Assembly (NCBI RefSeq): GCF_028769735.1
Contig: NC_088173.1
Location: forward strand, 12,421,038-12,485,037
Length of the DNA: 64,000 nt
Direction: 5' to 3'
Source: Zonotrichia leucophrys gambelii
Lineage: Eukaryota > Chordata > Aves > Passeriformes > Passerellidae
Shown: one piece after another, positions 50,701 through 63,379 of the stretch
How the letters are laid out: every line of letters starts with the position of its first letter
Numbering within the stretch: the stretch's first letter is position 1
Notes under the pieces: model-generated
What the model was told of the DNA's origin: nothing
Database searches by the model: none
Seen by the model: the letters and a program-made list of their open reading frames with translations, nothing else
Translations under genes and position numbers: made by a program

Positions 50701-53500
50701 TCTTCTCTTGAGAGTTGCTCTTTTCTGTCTATCTCTATCATTTCTATGCACTATGGAGCTCTGTTTCAGAATGAAATTCAAGTAATAAGGACTAATTAGT
50801 CAAATTTCTAAAAGGGTTAAGCCAATCCACATAAGTCTCAAGTACAGGCAGATAGGGCAGTCCTAGAATGTAGAGATGAAAATCAAATTTAAAAAAAATT
50901 ACAGAAGATAACTTTTGAGACTTCTTATCTTAAAGTAACTGTACAAGTAGTACATAATTGCTATAAAAGTGGGGTTTTTTTCACAGCAAAGGATGTATCC
51001 AATGAATGCATCCTTACTTTGCCTTTTGTCCAATATCAAACATAACTTCTGCATCTGTATCCCTTATTTAGAGGAACAGTATGTGGATCTGTAGCCTGAA
51101 AAGAGTTGACCTAAGCAGAATGCTGTTTACAAGTCTGCTTGGTCAGTCTTCTCATATTATTCACAACAGGCACTTAGGTCACATGGTGCTTTTTTGCATC
51201 TCGCTGGATGATTTGAATTTATTTTAAACAGGAGGATAATAATAAACATCAGGCAGTAATTAAGAGCAAATGCTGTTGTATCTACTAGTTCTTTTAAATG
51301 TGAAAATCAGATATGTTTCAACTAATTTGTATTTTGAAGACTTAATAAGTTACTTGGATTCCAACTACACCTTTTCACCTGAGGAGAAAGAATATATTGT
51401 CTAGTATTTGGGAAATATTTATTTCTACTTAGAATTGAACTATAGATTGAAAGTCTACAGTATTTGTACTGGAGAAGCATTCATATTTCCAACATTCATT
51501 TTTCTCTTCAGAAATCTCATACTTGTTAGAATCATGTCCTCAAGACACTGTGAAGTCTGTGCTTCTCAGTGAGACTCTTCACCCTTCAAGATCTTCCTTC
51601 TAATTAAACTTCATATTAACAACTGAATACAGACAGGTTTTCCTGCTTCCAGTTAAATGAAGTTAGTAATTCACTGGCTATATGCACATTAATTTACCTA
51701 GAACTTAATGGAATTTGCCTACCCAGTTTCAATTGATACTCACATTCACAGAGCTATGCTGAAACTCCATTCACATTCCATATATTCTTGCCTGGTGAAA
51801 AAATAGTTGCACATGCATGTGATTGCCTCTTTGGATCCTTTTCAAAGCCTTCTTTAGGAATCTGAATACGCCCTTCTGTGGGAAAAACTGCAGAAACAAA
51901 AAAAAGGAATGAAAACTCTTTAAGACCATCCTTCCTCCCAGAAGTTTCTCAGAACCTGACTGAAGGCTTCAGATATAAGTGATTCTAAAAGAGCAGGAAT
52001 GATCAAAGCCTCCAGCATCAAAACATTTTGGTTTCACCTTTCACTGCACCTCCTACTTACAGCTTTTGGTGTAGAAGGAGTAAAGCACAGAGATGGAGGA
52101 GATGCAGCTCTGGGAAAGGTGGTTAAATGGGTATTCCAGCCTGGAGGAAGCCTAGCAGAAAGGTTATCTAAGTTGTACTATTTTTCTACTTTGATCCCTG
52201 CTGGGAAAATACACACCTTTCACTTTCTCAACGCCTGTTGTCCAGAGAAGCTGCAAAGTATCTGTAGCTACAAAAGAATTGTATGTTCTATAGATGCATA
52301 CACACAAACATTCTCTAACACACTGAGAGCATAAATCACAGTGATTCATTCACTGTGAAATCATACTCAGCCAAATCAATGAGTTACTGCACTGAGGGTA
52401 AACTTGGTAAACTTCACTCATTGTGTATGATTAATATCTATTGGGTTTGGCAGGATTATGTCAAAGAGTAATTGAAAAAAAAACTGTGTAGTATGCATGA
52501 ATGGTATTGTAAACATCACAGGCTATATGGTGAAGAATATCTTAAAAAAATTAGTTCTGAACCATTGAATTTTGGAAACAGTGAAAGAAGTCAAAGCATT
52601 TGGTTACAAGAAAATTTTCATTAGAAAAGTAGTTTATTGCATACTTCCTTTTATACCTAGATCAAAGAAGCATGTGATATGCTTCTTGATTCTAAATAAT
52701 ATTACATTTGTCCCCAAGGTGGTCACTTATCCCAAGGGAACTGGCAATTTAAATCAATTGCTGTATAGATGTAAAGCATAATAAATGGATCTCGGTGTAC
52801 CAACTATTATAAATTATTGCTCTGCATATTTTACTGACAGGGATGAGAACATCTATACGGACTTATACATGAGACTCAGGGAAGTGCATGTATGTTCTAC
52901 CTGCTTAGGAGCTGAATTTGAAAAGCTTTTGTAAGAAGAGTGCTTCTCAGACCTGACATAGCATAAAGAGCTGTGAAGAGGTCAGACATTTAGGCTCTTT
53001 CCTGATGCTTGAACTGTAGGTGTCTGTGTTTTTGCATTTGGAAGGGATGAAGAAAAAACAAACAACAGTTCATCCATTGTTATTAATCATTTACAGTGAA
53101 GTAACTATCCCACATTTGTATGAGCTAAATCTAGGCAATGTGCAATTAATTAGATGTGAGGATCAAAGCTGCTTGTTCCTTCTGATGTATTATTTTTATA
53201 ATATATTTTTAAATGTTCTGTCTTTTCTTTTTATGCCATCAAAGACTAATAGAATGGTATGTGACATGTGATCATTGATGTTCACACTGTTTCAATGCAG
53301 CACATGCAGAGGTTGAAGCTAACTAAGAAATTTTGTACTAATTTATTCCTTATGTAATTTACAGAAAATTCTGGTAAAGAAGGTCAATCAGAAGAACATA
53401 AATTTATTTCTATGAACTTAGCTCATAGGTTAGAATTTTCAAGGAGATTTAAAGGACAAAAGTTCTCAGCAGAAAAATTAAATAAACAACTGGATATTCA
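47751..53500. other. Noncoding AT-rich DNA, no gene seen
   Basis: Nearly 6 kb without a supportable gene or transposon. An A/C-rich stretch at about 49978-50007 includes A-runs but no retroelement body. An A/T-rich low-complexity patch lies at about 49180-49260. Frames of 105-111 codons at 48158-48475 and 51999-52334 have no recognisable motif or splice context. Confidence 0.65.
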
Positions 53501-53507
53501 TGAGATC

Positions 53508-53590
53508 GGGGTGGGGGTGTTGGGTTTTGTTTTTGGTGGGGGACAGCTTGTTTTTGTTTTAGGTTGTTTTAGTTTGGGGATTTTTTTGGC
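53508..53590 (+). repeat. G/T-rich tract with a long-loop G-quadruplex motif
   Basis: G-runs of 4, 5, 3 and 5 at 53508-53542 are separated by loops of 1, 4 and 13 bases, followed by T/G low complexity to about 53590. The third loop exceeds the canonical limit of 7, so quadruplex formation is possible but less certain than at 20.91 kb. Confidence 0.7.
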
Positions 53591-53814
53591 CAGGGAATCC
53601 AAAACATCACAGCTTTATTACTTTCCCATCTTTTTGATATCAAAGAAAGGGCACATTGGTCCAAGTGGTTCTCATTATGTGTTTGGAATATGATTACAGA
53701 AAATCCCTTCATGGCAGTTCTTGCTTTGCAGGCCTTGGGGGATGTTTGGGAGAGCAGATGATCTTGGGACTATCGGATTGAAGAACCATCTCCTTCTACC
53801 TTAGTTACTAACAG

Positions 53815-53930
53815 AATAATATAAGAATGGTCTTAATGGATCCATCTGGCCCAGCTGTCTGTAATCTAACTGTGAATAGAGATGCCAAGGGAAGAACTGA
53901 TTAGAATGAATTAAAAGAATTAATATCAGG
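53815..53930 (-). mobile_element. Possible ancient CR1/L3-like fragment, minus strand
   Basis: The plus strand carries AATGGTCTTAATGGATCCAT (53825-53844) and then CTGGCCCAGCTGTCTGTAA, followed by a GGGAAGAACTGATTA segment. Together these resemble the reverse complement of the 3' part of old reptile CR1/L3-type LINEs, which commonly read 'accaatggtccatctagcccagtatcctgt'. The match is from memory and imperfect, so this is tentative. If right, the younger plus-strand CR1 to its right landed next to it in opposite orientation. Confidence 0.35.
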
Positions 53931-53944
53931 CAACAGCTGAACAG

Positions 53945-54448
53945 GTGGGCCCAGAGGGTTGTGAACAGCGGTACACTGTCCAGCTGGAGGTCAGTCAGGA
54001 TACACCTGAGAGGCCGATACTGGGGCCATTGCTCTTTAACACGTTCATTAATGGCCTGGTCACTCCTCACGTGAGGAGAGGTTGAGAGCTGGGACTGCTC
54101 TGCCTGGAGAAGAGACAGCTCAGGGGGGATCTTACAAATGTGTGTAAATGTCATATGTTAGGGAAAGAAGATGAGGGAGCCTAATGAAGTACAAAAGGTA
54201 GTGGGCACAAAGTAAACACCTGAAGTGCCCTCTGAAAACAAGAAACACTTTTTTACTGTGACAATTGTCAAACACTGGCATAGATTACCCAAAGAGGTCA
54301 TGGAATCTCCACTGTTGCAGATGTTCAAGACTCAGCTGCACACAGTGCTGGACAATCAGCTGCAGCTTGCCCTGCCTGGCCAGGAGGGTTAGACTAGGTG
54401 ATTTCACATCCCCTTCCAACCACTCAGAGACTCTGTGCGATTCTGTGA
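53945..54448 (+). mobile_element. CR1 LINE, plus strand, with internal deletion
   Basis: The left part (53945 to about 54060) encodes the reverse transcriptase segment PILGPLLFNTFINGL, equivalent to the family's VLGP.LFNIFINDL just before the FADD catalytic box. The sequence then jumps, around 54058-54072, to a GTGAGGAGAGGTTGAGAGCT segment that lies several hundred bases further along in intact CR1. The FADD box is therefore absent. The right part runs through CTGGAGAAGAGACAGCTCAG, AACACTTTTTTACTGTGA, TCAAACACTGG, and the 3' UTR with GGGTTAGACTAGGTGATTTC. It ends in GATTCTGTGA, the 3' terminal repeat type. This tail differs from that at 47.05 kb, so at least two CR1 subfamilies are present. 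Confidence 0.92.
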
Positions 54449-55858
54449 CAACAGAAATGTGTTGGGAAGAATATTAGTGCAAGGTAAGCATATAAAGATA
54501 TTTCTCCTGACAGTCTATCTTAGGAATCTCTTTAAGGCAGAAGTGATGTTTTGATATATAATAGAACAGCCATAAATTTCATATGTTCCCAGAAAATTCT
54601 CTCTCTTTCTTTCTTCCACCATTCAAACAATGATTATTTAACAGTCTAAAAAGGCACTAATTTCAACCTACCTGCCGACTTGTAAGAACGACTCATTAAT
54701 TTCAGTCTAGTATTTTTAACATTATCCCTGCAATCTGTAAGTATGTTTACAGTAGAATACAATTTATATATGTGTGTATGGATGAGTTCAGGGGCAAATC
54801 GCCATTTGCATTAACCTTTTGAACAAGGTAAATGCTTAATTTGCTATGGTACCTTTGGGTAACAATTCCTAATATCTTAGATAAGAGCATGCTAGAAAGC
54901 AACACATAGCAAACTGCACTTGCTTGCTGGCATAGCCTGTTTATTTAATACATATATTTGTGTCAAGAACACTTAATCTACTAGATCTGTTCAAGATCAG
55001 TTGTAGTAAAACCAAGCTTTACCAACCTGCAAGACTGCAAGATTTTTAAAAGTTCTTAGTTTGAGAAAATTTTCATGGAATCTAAAATATTCTCTAGGGA
55101 TTAATACAGAGTTAGTCTGGAGTAATATCTTGAAGTGTAGGTGCTAAGAAGGCAGACAGTGTTTGATTCTTCCTCTTCATTCTTTGCTTTTTCTTGAATT
55201 ATGTCACCCTTTAAGACTCCAGCCGCCAAACCATAAACCATCAGCAAAAAATGATGTTACTACACTGGAATAGCACATTACCTTCCTAAGTGATGGTAGT
55301 ATGCTTTTCCAAACCATGAGAGAAAAGGTTTTTATTAAAAGTCATTCACAATTTTCACTCTTACATAAAAACATACAGAAACATGTAGTAGCTCCAATGT
55401 TGTCTCCCATAAATGTTAATTATTGTTGTTCTGACTTTTCTGAATTATTTTTGGTGTCTCAATATTTCACAACTAATAATTTAGGTTATGGCCCCTAGGT
55501 GCTTGAATATCAATAGTATTTAGTGACATTTTGGCATTGAAGCAATTGTAATATATGACCTGGGCATGCTAATAAAAGGTGTTCTTTGTATTTCTCTTTC
55601 TACAAAATTAATATACTGAAACCTTCTAACCACAAAATGTTATTACAAAAATAAACACGCTGAAATTGAGGAGTAAACAATGGTTACATGATATGTCAGA
55701 CGGTAGTTACATAGACTCTTAGCACTGGATTTAGAGAGGGATCAATGATGTAGGATGGTTCCATGGTGAAAGGATTTATACTAGAAGGGTAGCTTTGCTA
55801 CATTTTTTACTTTTCTTCTGCAAAGGAAAAGCAGAAGAAAAACTGCAAAGCTAAAGTG
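54449..55858. other. Noncoding AT-rich DNA, no gene seen
   Basis: No gene, RNA or transposon recognised. The short plus-strand frame at 55301-55498 shows no family resemblance. Confidence 0.7.
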
Positions 55859-56047
55859 CCAATTTTCTAATTATCCAATGATCTAATTATCCACTATCTA
55901 TTATTAGATATTGGATATTATCTATCTATTAGAATATTATCCAATTTTAATTTTTATTTATCCAAATTTAATATTATCTATCTATTAGAAAAAATTTAAT
56001 ATTATCTATCTATTAGAAAATTATCCAATTTTCTAATTATCCAATGA
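55859..56047. repeat. AT-rich patchwork of direct repeats
   Basis: A 23-bp sequence starting CCAATTTTCTAATTATCC is present identically at 55859-55881 and 56025-56047. Between them the words TATCTATCTATTAGAA and AATATTATCTATC recur three or so times at varying spacing, and TTATCCAA recurs throughout. The structure looks like repeated unequal duplication of a ~25-40-bp module. There are no terminal inverted repeats. Confidence 0.85.
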
Positions 56048-56440
56048 ATTTAAAATTTCCATTCTTATATCTTGCTATTTTTAGTCAGATAAAGAAAATA
56101 CTCAAATTGTAAGTTTCTCTTGCCCAGATAACTTTCTATCCCACATATTCCCTAAAGACATCCAGGAGCCTTGTATCATGCTCAGATAGTGATTTCATCT
56201 GGATTCAGGGAGCAATGAAGAAGTGTGTTTCATGGCCACAGATCTAGGAAAAACAATGTAATGAGAGAGAATTAATTAAAGCAGCAGGAACTGAGCTTCT
56301 CAAGAAATTGAGGGTCTTCTTGTTCAGATAGGTCACATAAAAAAACATCTTGTCAAAGCAGACAATATATCAACCCAGCTGTGATTAGAGGAGCCAAAGG
56401 AAAAACTTTTTACACAGACCAAACCATCCACTTCTCAATG

Positions 56441-56476
56441 GACACACCCAGGCCAATAGACACACCCAGGCCAACC
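56441..56476. repeat. Two-copy 18-bp tandem duplication
   Basis: GACACACCCAGGCCAATA (56441-56458) is followed by GACACACCCAGGCCAACC (56459-56476), with 16 of 18 bases identical. The copy number keeps a frame open on the plus strand and yields a DTPRPI/DTPRPT hexapeptide repeat, which is probably accidental. Confidence 0.92.
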
Positions 56477-59400
56477 ATTAAATCCTTATCAATAACTACT
56501 TTTCCTATGAGGTCACTGAGCATTACAGTGGTAGCAGTAAATCCTTGTCCTTATTTCCTGCATGTTCCCTGGCATGAACAAAACCCATTTGTATTCTGGA
56601 ATTAGTTGCAAAGCTTTCCTCACTGGCGTTGTCTTCCTCTCAGTTCCTCTCCTTTTAGTAATTTCTTCACCTTGATGACAGAAACATGGAGGAAATCATG
56701 GAGGGATCTCTTTTTAGCACTTTAGGATGAGGACGAATTGCAAATTCCATGTAATATATTGTTGCTTTTACAAACACTCTGTCATCTGGAAGGCAGCGCA
56801 GCACAACACAATGAAAAAATATTTCAAAGGATAAGCATCCCTCATGCAGTTTCTGGGGTGGTGGGGAAATAATTAAAGAAAGCAGGGGTTTGATTTTCTT
56901 AAAAAAAAAAAAAATCCTGACACTTGAACAGCAAGGAGGAGCATAATTGTGTCTGTCTTTCTGTTATTGTGTCAGGATATATATTAACTAGTGAAAGGGT
57001 CATCACGGCATTAAGAAGACAAACAAAATATTTCTTTAATAACTGGATGAACTGCATACACAAATAAACTATGGAGGTCTCACTTAGACTAGAACATATT
57101 ACACAGACCAGCTTAAAGAAATATTTCAAGATCTTAACCAAACATGAAAAGGCAGTTAAATAAAGCTCAGTCATTGGCTAACTCTTTTTGTTTTTAATAA
57201 TTCACAACTGGTAATCTTATAGATGTCATCTCAACAAATAAATCATGAAAAGATTTTCCTTGGGCTTGTATATGACATTTTTTCTGAATTTACTTTAATC
57301 AAGAAACATTGATTTTTCTATGGTTTAAGACCATAATGAACACTTTTTGATCTTGAATTTCATTTAGGGTCTAATTCTGCAAATGGATTTTTCTCATGGA
57401 AGGAGCATTGTCCAGTAATAGAAACAGAATTTCTCCTTACATTTAACCAGGTAAGTTTAAGAAAGGATCATTGTCTGTAATGATCTGCAAATAGTTTGAA
57501 AAACTCAAGTCCTCGATCTCCAAAGCAACACAGAGGCATGGCAGCACAGGCTTCACTCTATTGCTATTCCCCACTTATTTGCATTTTCAGCAAAAATTTT
57601 AGTCTTTTGATAAAGTCTCTAGAAGTATCCCTTTTTGTCTTCTAAAATGTTAAACATATATAAAGCCTTTTTTTTTTTTGCATCCTAAACACACATCTAC
57701 ACAAAACTAGATTAATTCACAAACAAATTTCTTACAGCCAGTGATGAGCTACCAAAAGGTCAGTATAGTCAGTCTGCACTGAAATGGGCCACATTCAAGC
57801 CAGTGACTTGGCTGTAAAAATTCCATTCTCACTCCCTGGTGTATCCTTCATCTCAGATAACCTTTTTACTATGTAATTATTTTTTTCCACTAAACTCTAA
57901 ACTACTGAATGATGATTGGGAAGATACAGAAAATTTAACTTCTATATTTGATATTTCATCAAAATGCAGAAAAACTCTTCCATGATCAGAGCTTTCACTC
58001 TTCTGTGCAGTGATATTTGCAGTTAGAACACAATTGGAATAAATACAAAATAAGAAATACAGTCCACTGTGTTTGAAGATACTCTAGCAAAATATTTTAA
58101 TCAAAACTGAAGAGAGAAGTCAGTGCTGTCAAATATTAAAAAGCATAAAATCTTCATAACATATTTTACAAACACAGTTAACATAATACAATCAAGTAGT
58201 GCTTTGTTATAGCCACTGAAATTTAATTATGTATAATCTTTTTTCAATGTGCCTGCCTGATTGAAAACATTTTCATCAGACAGAAGGACAAAACCAAACA
58301 AAATTTTAATAAGTACTTTTATATATGCAGTTAGATAGTTGTACAGCCCTTGTCACCACACAGACTAAGCAGTTAAACAATGTATTTTACTGTTTAAATC
58401 GTGCAAGATGAGAAGACTTGAAGACAAGAAGGCAGCAATACAGTTTCACATAATGTAGTTTCTGCCTGCTGCCTCTGGTAATGAAAGGAGATAGCCAGAA
58501 TATTTCAAGCAGTTCGGTAAAAAACTTATCTCCTTCCAGCACAAACATAGTTACTTACTGAATAAACAAACTTTTTCCATTGCTGGGAAAGTAGCAAGTC
58601 TTTCCAGTCTGCATTTTACTTTCATTTTGCAAAGGACTATGAGAGCATTGTGGCAGTTATTTCTGACAGATAATCACTCAACTGCTTTTGACTTCCTGAC
58701 ATACTTCTACCCTGACATGAAAGTAAAGGTGATGATAAATTCTTGCATTTATTTTATATGGTTTTCTTTGGGTCACCAATTAGAAATGCTACTGTGAAAA
58801 TGCTTCTAGCCAAACACATGCAATCCTTTCATGCATGAATTGTTTCATTTGAATGGTGTGTCGATAATGTAAACATAAAAATGGAAGTGATGGGCTTTAC
58901 AGCTCAAAAATGTTAAAAAAATCAGAATTCAGTGCATTTGCAGGAAGTTTCAAAACCAACACCTCCTGTAACAGAGAGGCTCTTATTTATAATGAGGAAA
59001 CACTTGATAAGATATTTTTCTGATCTCAGTTAGATTTTCAGAAAAAGTTCAAATGAAAGTGCAATGGAGTGCCCTATTCCTGAACACTTATGGTGGTAAC
59101 AGTAATAGGAGAGAAAACTAAGCAGGAAGAAAAGTCAATAACTTGAGAGCAGAGAAGGAGTTATCATCAAAGCCAGCCTTCCATCGTGTACTCAGATTCC
59201 TATTACAGTTATAAAGTGATAAGTACACAGAAAAGTTGAGATAGACAGCATTAGCAGAAATGTCCTTAAAACCTGTTAGAATGGAAAGAAGGGTGGTTGA
59301 AGAGAAGAGAGAAAATACAATGCCAAGCCATGAAAAACAGGTTTAGGTATGAGTTTTCTTCAAAATCATTTTATTTTACACAATGCCTTGAAAATGTCAA

Positions 59401-60161
59401 ATTTAAAGTTATCTTTTTCTTTATTACCCAGCTTTATTGGACTGATCTTGTTTAACTGAAATATATTTTATTATTATTATTAATTGATCAGCTTATGTTG
59501 GATAAAATACATGTGGAAGTACTCTTTCTTCCAAATTTTGGGCAGCACGGCAGCACTGTGATTTATTTGGAATATTGTGATGGGCCTGGTAGAGTATTTG
59601 ACTCATCAGTCTTGAATAATATATCTAATGCTGCTTCCACAAGTCTGAAAAATTCCATCTGTGCAAGATGCATACAGAAGAATGAATCACCACAAGAATT
59701 TATTACTGGTTACATCTGCTTTCAAGGTACAAATCGACCTAATTACATTGGCTAGTTGAAATATCTCCATGAAATCTGCAAAAATTCCCTGGTACAAGGG
59801 TGAGTTCAAACATCTGAACTGAATGCCAGCTCTGTAGCTCACACAGTACCTTTTCTGAAAGTGAAAATATGTCCTTCTCTCTCTCCCAGGAGACTCATCT
59901 GTTGAACTCTACCCAGTCTACCTCACCAATCCAACTTCCTTCTTTCTGCTCCCTATGTAAGACCCTCTTGGCAGATATGTCTTTCTCTGTAGTTTGGACT
60001 AAAACAAGGACAATTTATTCTGAACTTAAAAAAACTGCTAAGGAGTTGTGTTTAGGTGGCATGCAAGTTTTATTGCACAGCTTCAGCTTCCAAGACACTA
60101 GCTTTATAAAGATTGTCAATATAAAATAATAGTACAATAGAATTTTATTTTAAGGGCAATT

Positions 60162-60177
60162 CATGCCTGAAGGCATG
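60162..60177. promoter_or_regulatory. 16-bp palindrome with AP-2-like core
   Basis: CATGCCT at 60162-60168 and AGGCATG at 60171-60177 are exact complements around a 2-base GA spacer. The core GCCTGAAGGC fits the GCCNNNNGGC form of AP-2 binding sites. No promoter context is visible, so this is motif-level evidence only. Confidence 0.25.
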
Positions 60178-61262
60178 CTCTGTAACTCGCTGTGGGTAAG
60201 CAATGATGTTGCAATTACAAACAGAAAAGGACACAATATATTTCTTGTGACTGACACACTTATATACACTTATGTTGTGAAAATGGGATACATTGATATT
60301 GATTCTTAGTTAGATCCTATTTTGATATATGCATTTATTTAACAGGCATTGCCCTTTATGTGATCCCATTTATATGAGGGAATTTTTCCAGACATTCAAA
60401 GGGATACAATATTGGGCTGAATGAACACTTCTATGGCATTCATTATTCGGCTAATTTAAATACTAATAACCTATCTGATGTGCCCTAAGAGTACTAAAGA
60501 TAGCACAGAGTACTAGAAATAGCATAAACTAGAACTTAAATATGGCATAGCTTTATTATGGAAGATGATGCCTTACATTGATTTTAGACATTCTGTGAGG
60601 CTTGTAATGATTTAGCTATTTAAAATACAGAACTTTGGGGAAAAAATGAAATTGTTGAGAAGGCAGCAAATTATATTCTCTTTTTTCATTATGAAAGAGA
60701 GACAGAAGGTTAATGTGTGCTGAAATATAAGAGAAAAAAAACCAACAGTTTGTCTAGTCCTACTGAATAATACAGAGCATATGAGACAATAGATAGTTTT
60801 TATATGGAATATAGATATTCATCCTTTTATTTTGAAATTTTGTTTTGGCAACACAATTCCTTTGCATATACCAGAAAAGAAATTACACTGCTCTATGACA
60901 AGAATTGTGATGGAAAGCCAAGTCAGGTAGAGTGGATAGACCAAGACTTTTTTCTTACACAGAGCTTCCAAAAATGGATAGTAAATTACCTTCAAATACA
61001 GGAAAAGTAGATTTTATTAGCTTTTAAAATAGAGCAGTTGACTTAATGGTGCCTAGGCAAGACAGAAAACAAATAAAAAGAGTTCGTAAAAGATTCTTTC
61101 TCTGCCCATTGTCTGCTCTTGTCTCAAGGAGAGGTTCTTGTTTCACAGGCTGGATTTATTTCAGCTGGAGGAGCAATGTTTTGAGAAGTAGAGAACCGCC
61201 CTCAGTACTCCTGGAGCCATTATTCTTTCTATGAGTCATGATGGGTAACTGTGTATCCTTTG

Positions 61263-61291
61263 GATAAACCATCTTTACAGCATGGTTTATC
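61263..61291. repeat. 10-bp inverted repeat, 9-base loop
   Basis: GATAAACCAT ending at 61272 pairs exactly with ATGGTTTATC at 61282-61291. The loop is CTTTACAGC. With one more possible wobble pair outside, it could fold as a hairpin, but nothing else marks it as an RNA gene. Confidence 0.7.
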
Positions 61292-63379
61292 TTCTCCTTG
61301 CTATGACACTCTGCTTGAACTAGAAAGCTAAAAGGAAGGGGACTTGTCCTGCTGAGCACCTTGTTTTTGTCCCTTAAATATTCAGGTACTTCCAAGATCC
61401 AATAGCCTTTCATTGGACTCAGATTATTTTCATTGATTTAAGTTGGATTTTGATTAATAACATAGAGAAGAACACCATATAAGCAAAGGAAGAATGGATT
61501 TTTTAACATATACACTCTTTCTGGGCCAGACAACTCAGTTTACAGTAGATAGGATATCATGTGGAATGGGAATGTCTAGTTAGGAGAGTCCTCTGTTACA
61601 CTGGATGAAATAATATTCCCAAATACATTGAACTTTAGAAACTGGATACACATACCCAAAGCTTTATCAGAAATTAATCCTAATATTAATAAAATGGGAT
61701 AACAACTACCAGTAAAGACCTGGAATCTTAATCTTGATTAAATCTAAGGGCTCTTAGGTGTATGTCCAGATTAATTGTAGCATACAATAGTCTATTCTGT
61801 GGAAAAAACATTGAGCCTTAGTGACAACAGAAAACAGCTACCTTTCTATCAGCTTTTCAAAATTCTGAAGTTATCTAGGTTTTAACTATTTGGATTTGCA
61901 AATCCTAAACCAAACCTTAACCTAAGATTAATTAAATTTGGACAAATAAGTTATCTAGACTTAAAAAACCATGAAGTTTGTGACATGGTGGATGCCAGCA
62001 CAATTAAAATCTCTTTGAGACACACAGTAAACTGAAGTCAATTGGATTCTAGATATACATACTGTATATTCTAAAGCTATAGATTAAAAGCTGTAAGCCT
62101 ACAGCTAGTCTATTAAAAAGGACTGATGACCAAAATAAGAGACATGACGACTTGGTCTCAGTAGAGACCTATGCCTTTCCTTTTTCTTAAAACCTGAAAA
62201 ATTTTGAAGATATTCAGAGTAATACATTCCACTATTAATCATCCTATGCTAAATTAAAGCCATCCTACCAACGAAGGAACTTTAGGTAAATCCATCGCTT
62301 ATGCAGAGTCCAAAATAATTTCAGATGTTTATGAGTACCAGTCACTTTGTTTCTCTACTTTTCTCCATAGTTCTTCACACCCTGATTTTGTATTTAGGAG
62401 CAAATTTATTTTAGGACCAAAATCTTTTAAGTTTAATTTTTTTTCCTCTGTTGCATTGCTCCAGGTTTACTTTAATAGTGCATATATGTGTATTTAACAC
62501 ATATCCATAAATAGTTCTAGCTTGTAGGTTTAATGATTGAGTAATCTCAGTAAACTCCTCTTCAGGTTCACAGGGCACACAATAGATTGTCAAGTAGCTG
62601 AGATTGCTTAGCATTTCATTATACCAAAGCTGATATATGACTATTATTTTGACATTGGTGCCTTGGAAGTCTTGAATAGCACTGTGAAAGACTACCTAAT
62701 CAAACAGTCAGTGATATTTTACGGAGTAATAATTCTCTAGGGTGAAAGAAAGTCAATAAAAATAATTAAAATATGAAAAGTTAAATATCCTTGCACAAAT
62801 TCTGTCAGATAAAGAGATGTATGCTAAGGTAATCCTAAAGATTGTAAGGGGTTTTTAAAAAGTTTGGTTTATGTAAGAAAATGTCAGCACTCTCTCAAAT
62901 GTATGTTTCACAGAATTTGCCCCCTTTCCTCCTGTAAATGGCAGATGGGGGGAAGGGAAGGGAAATCGACATTTGTAGTTCAATTCAAGTTTTCAAAGAG
63001 TAGACAACAACAGCCAGAAAGACAAAATTAGTTTTTATTGCCCAGGTCTGCATTTACTAGACAGGAAACAAACTTGAGTGGTAAAGGAGTACATACCATT
63101 GACTGCAGGCCAGGGAAAGGATAATTATGAAGTTTTGGGAAGTTGTTTTTGTTTTGCCTTCCAAAGGCTACAGCTAATTGAGGTCTGGGGAGTTCTTCCT
63201 AAAACCAGAAAAGGAAAAGAACCAGAACAGAAGTGTTACCAAACAGCCTCCTCCTTGTATAAATGCAGTTCAGATAGAGTACAGGTTTTGTGCTGGCCTT
63301 TTGTACTGTACAGAATTTAGTTCTTACTGTAAAACTAATCAGGTCAGTTCATATTTAACTGACAGAGAACTCACTGGAA

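Larger units (their letters stand above)
56477..63379. other. Noncoding AT-rich DNA, no gene seen
   Basis: Nearly 7 kb without a supportable gene or mobile element. A-tracts near 56900-56913 and a T12 run near 57668-57679 have no attached element. A TTA-repeat patch lies at about 59467-59482. An 86-codon plus-strand frame at 59495-59755 is unrecognised. Small palindromes at 60162 and 61263 are listed separately. Confidence 0.65.

Noticed and set aside
62946..62961. G-run series considered as a G-quadruplex
   Set aside because: Runs of 6, 3 and 3 G give only three separated blocks.
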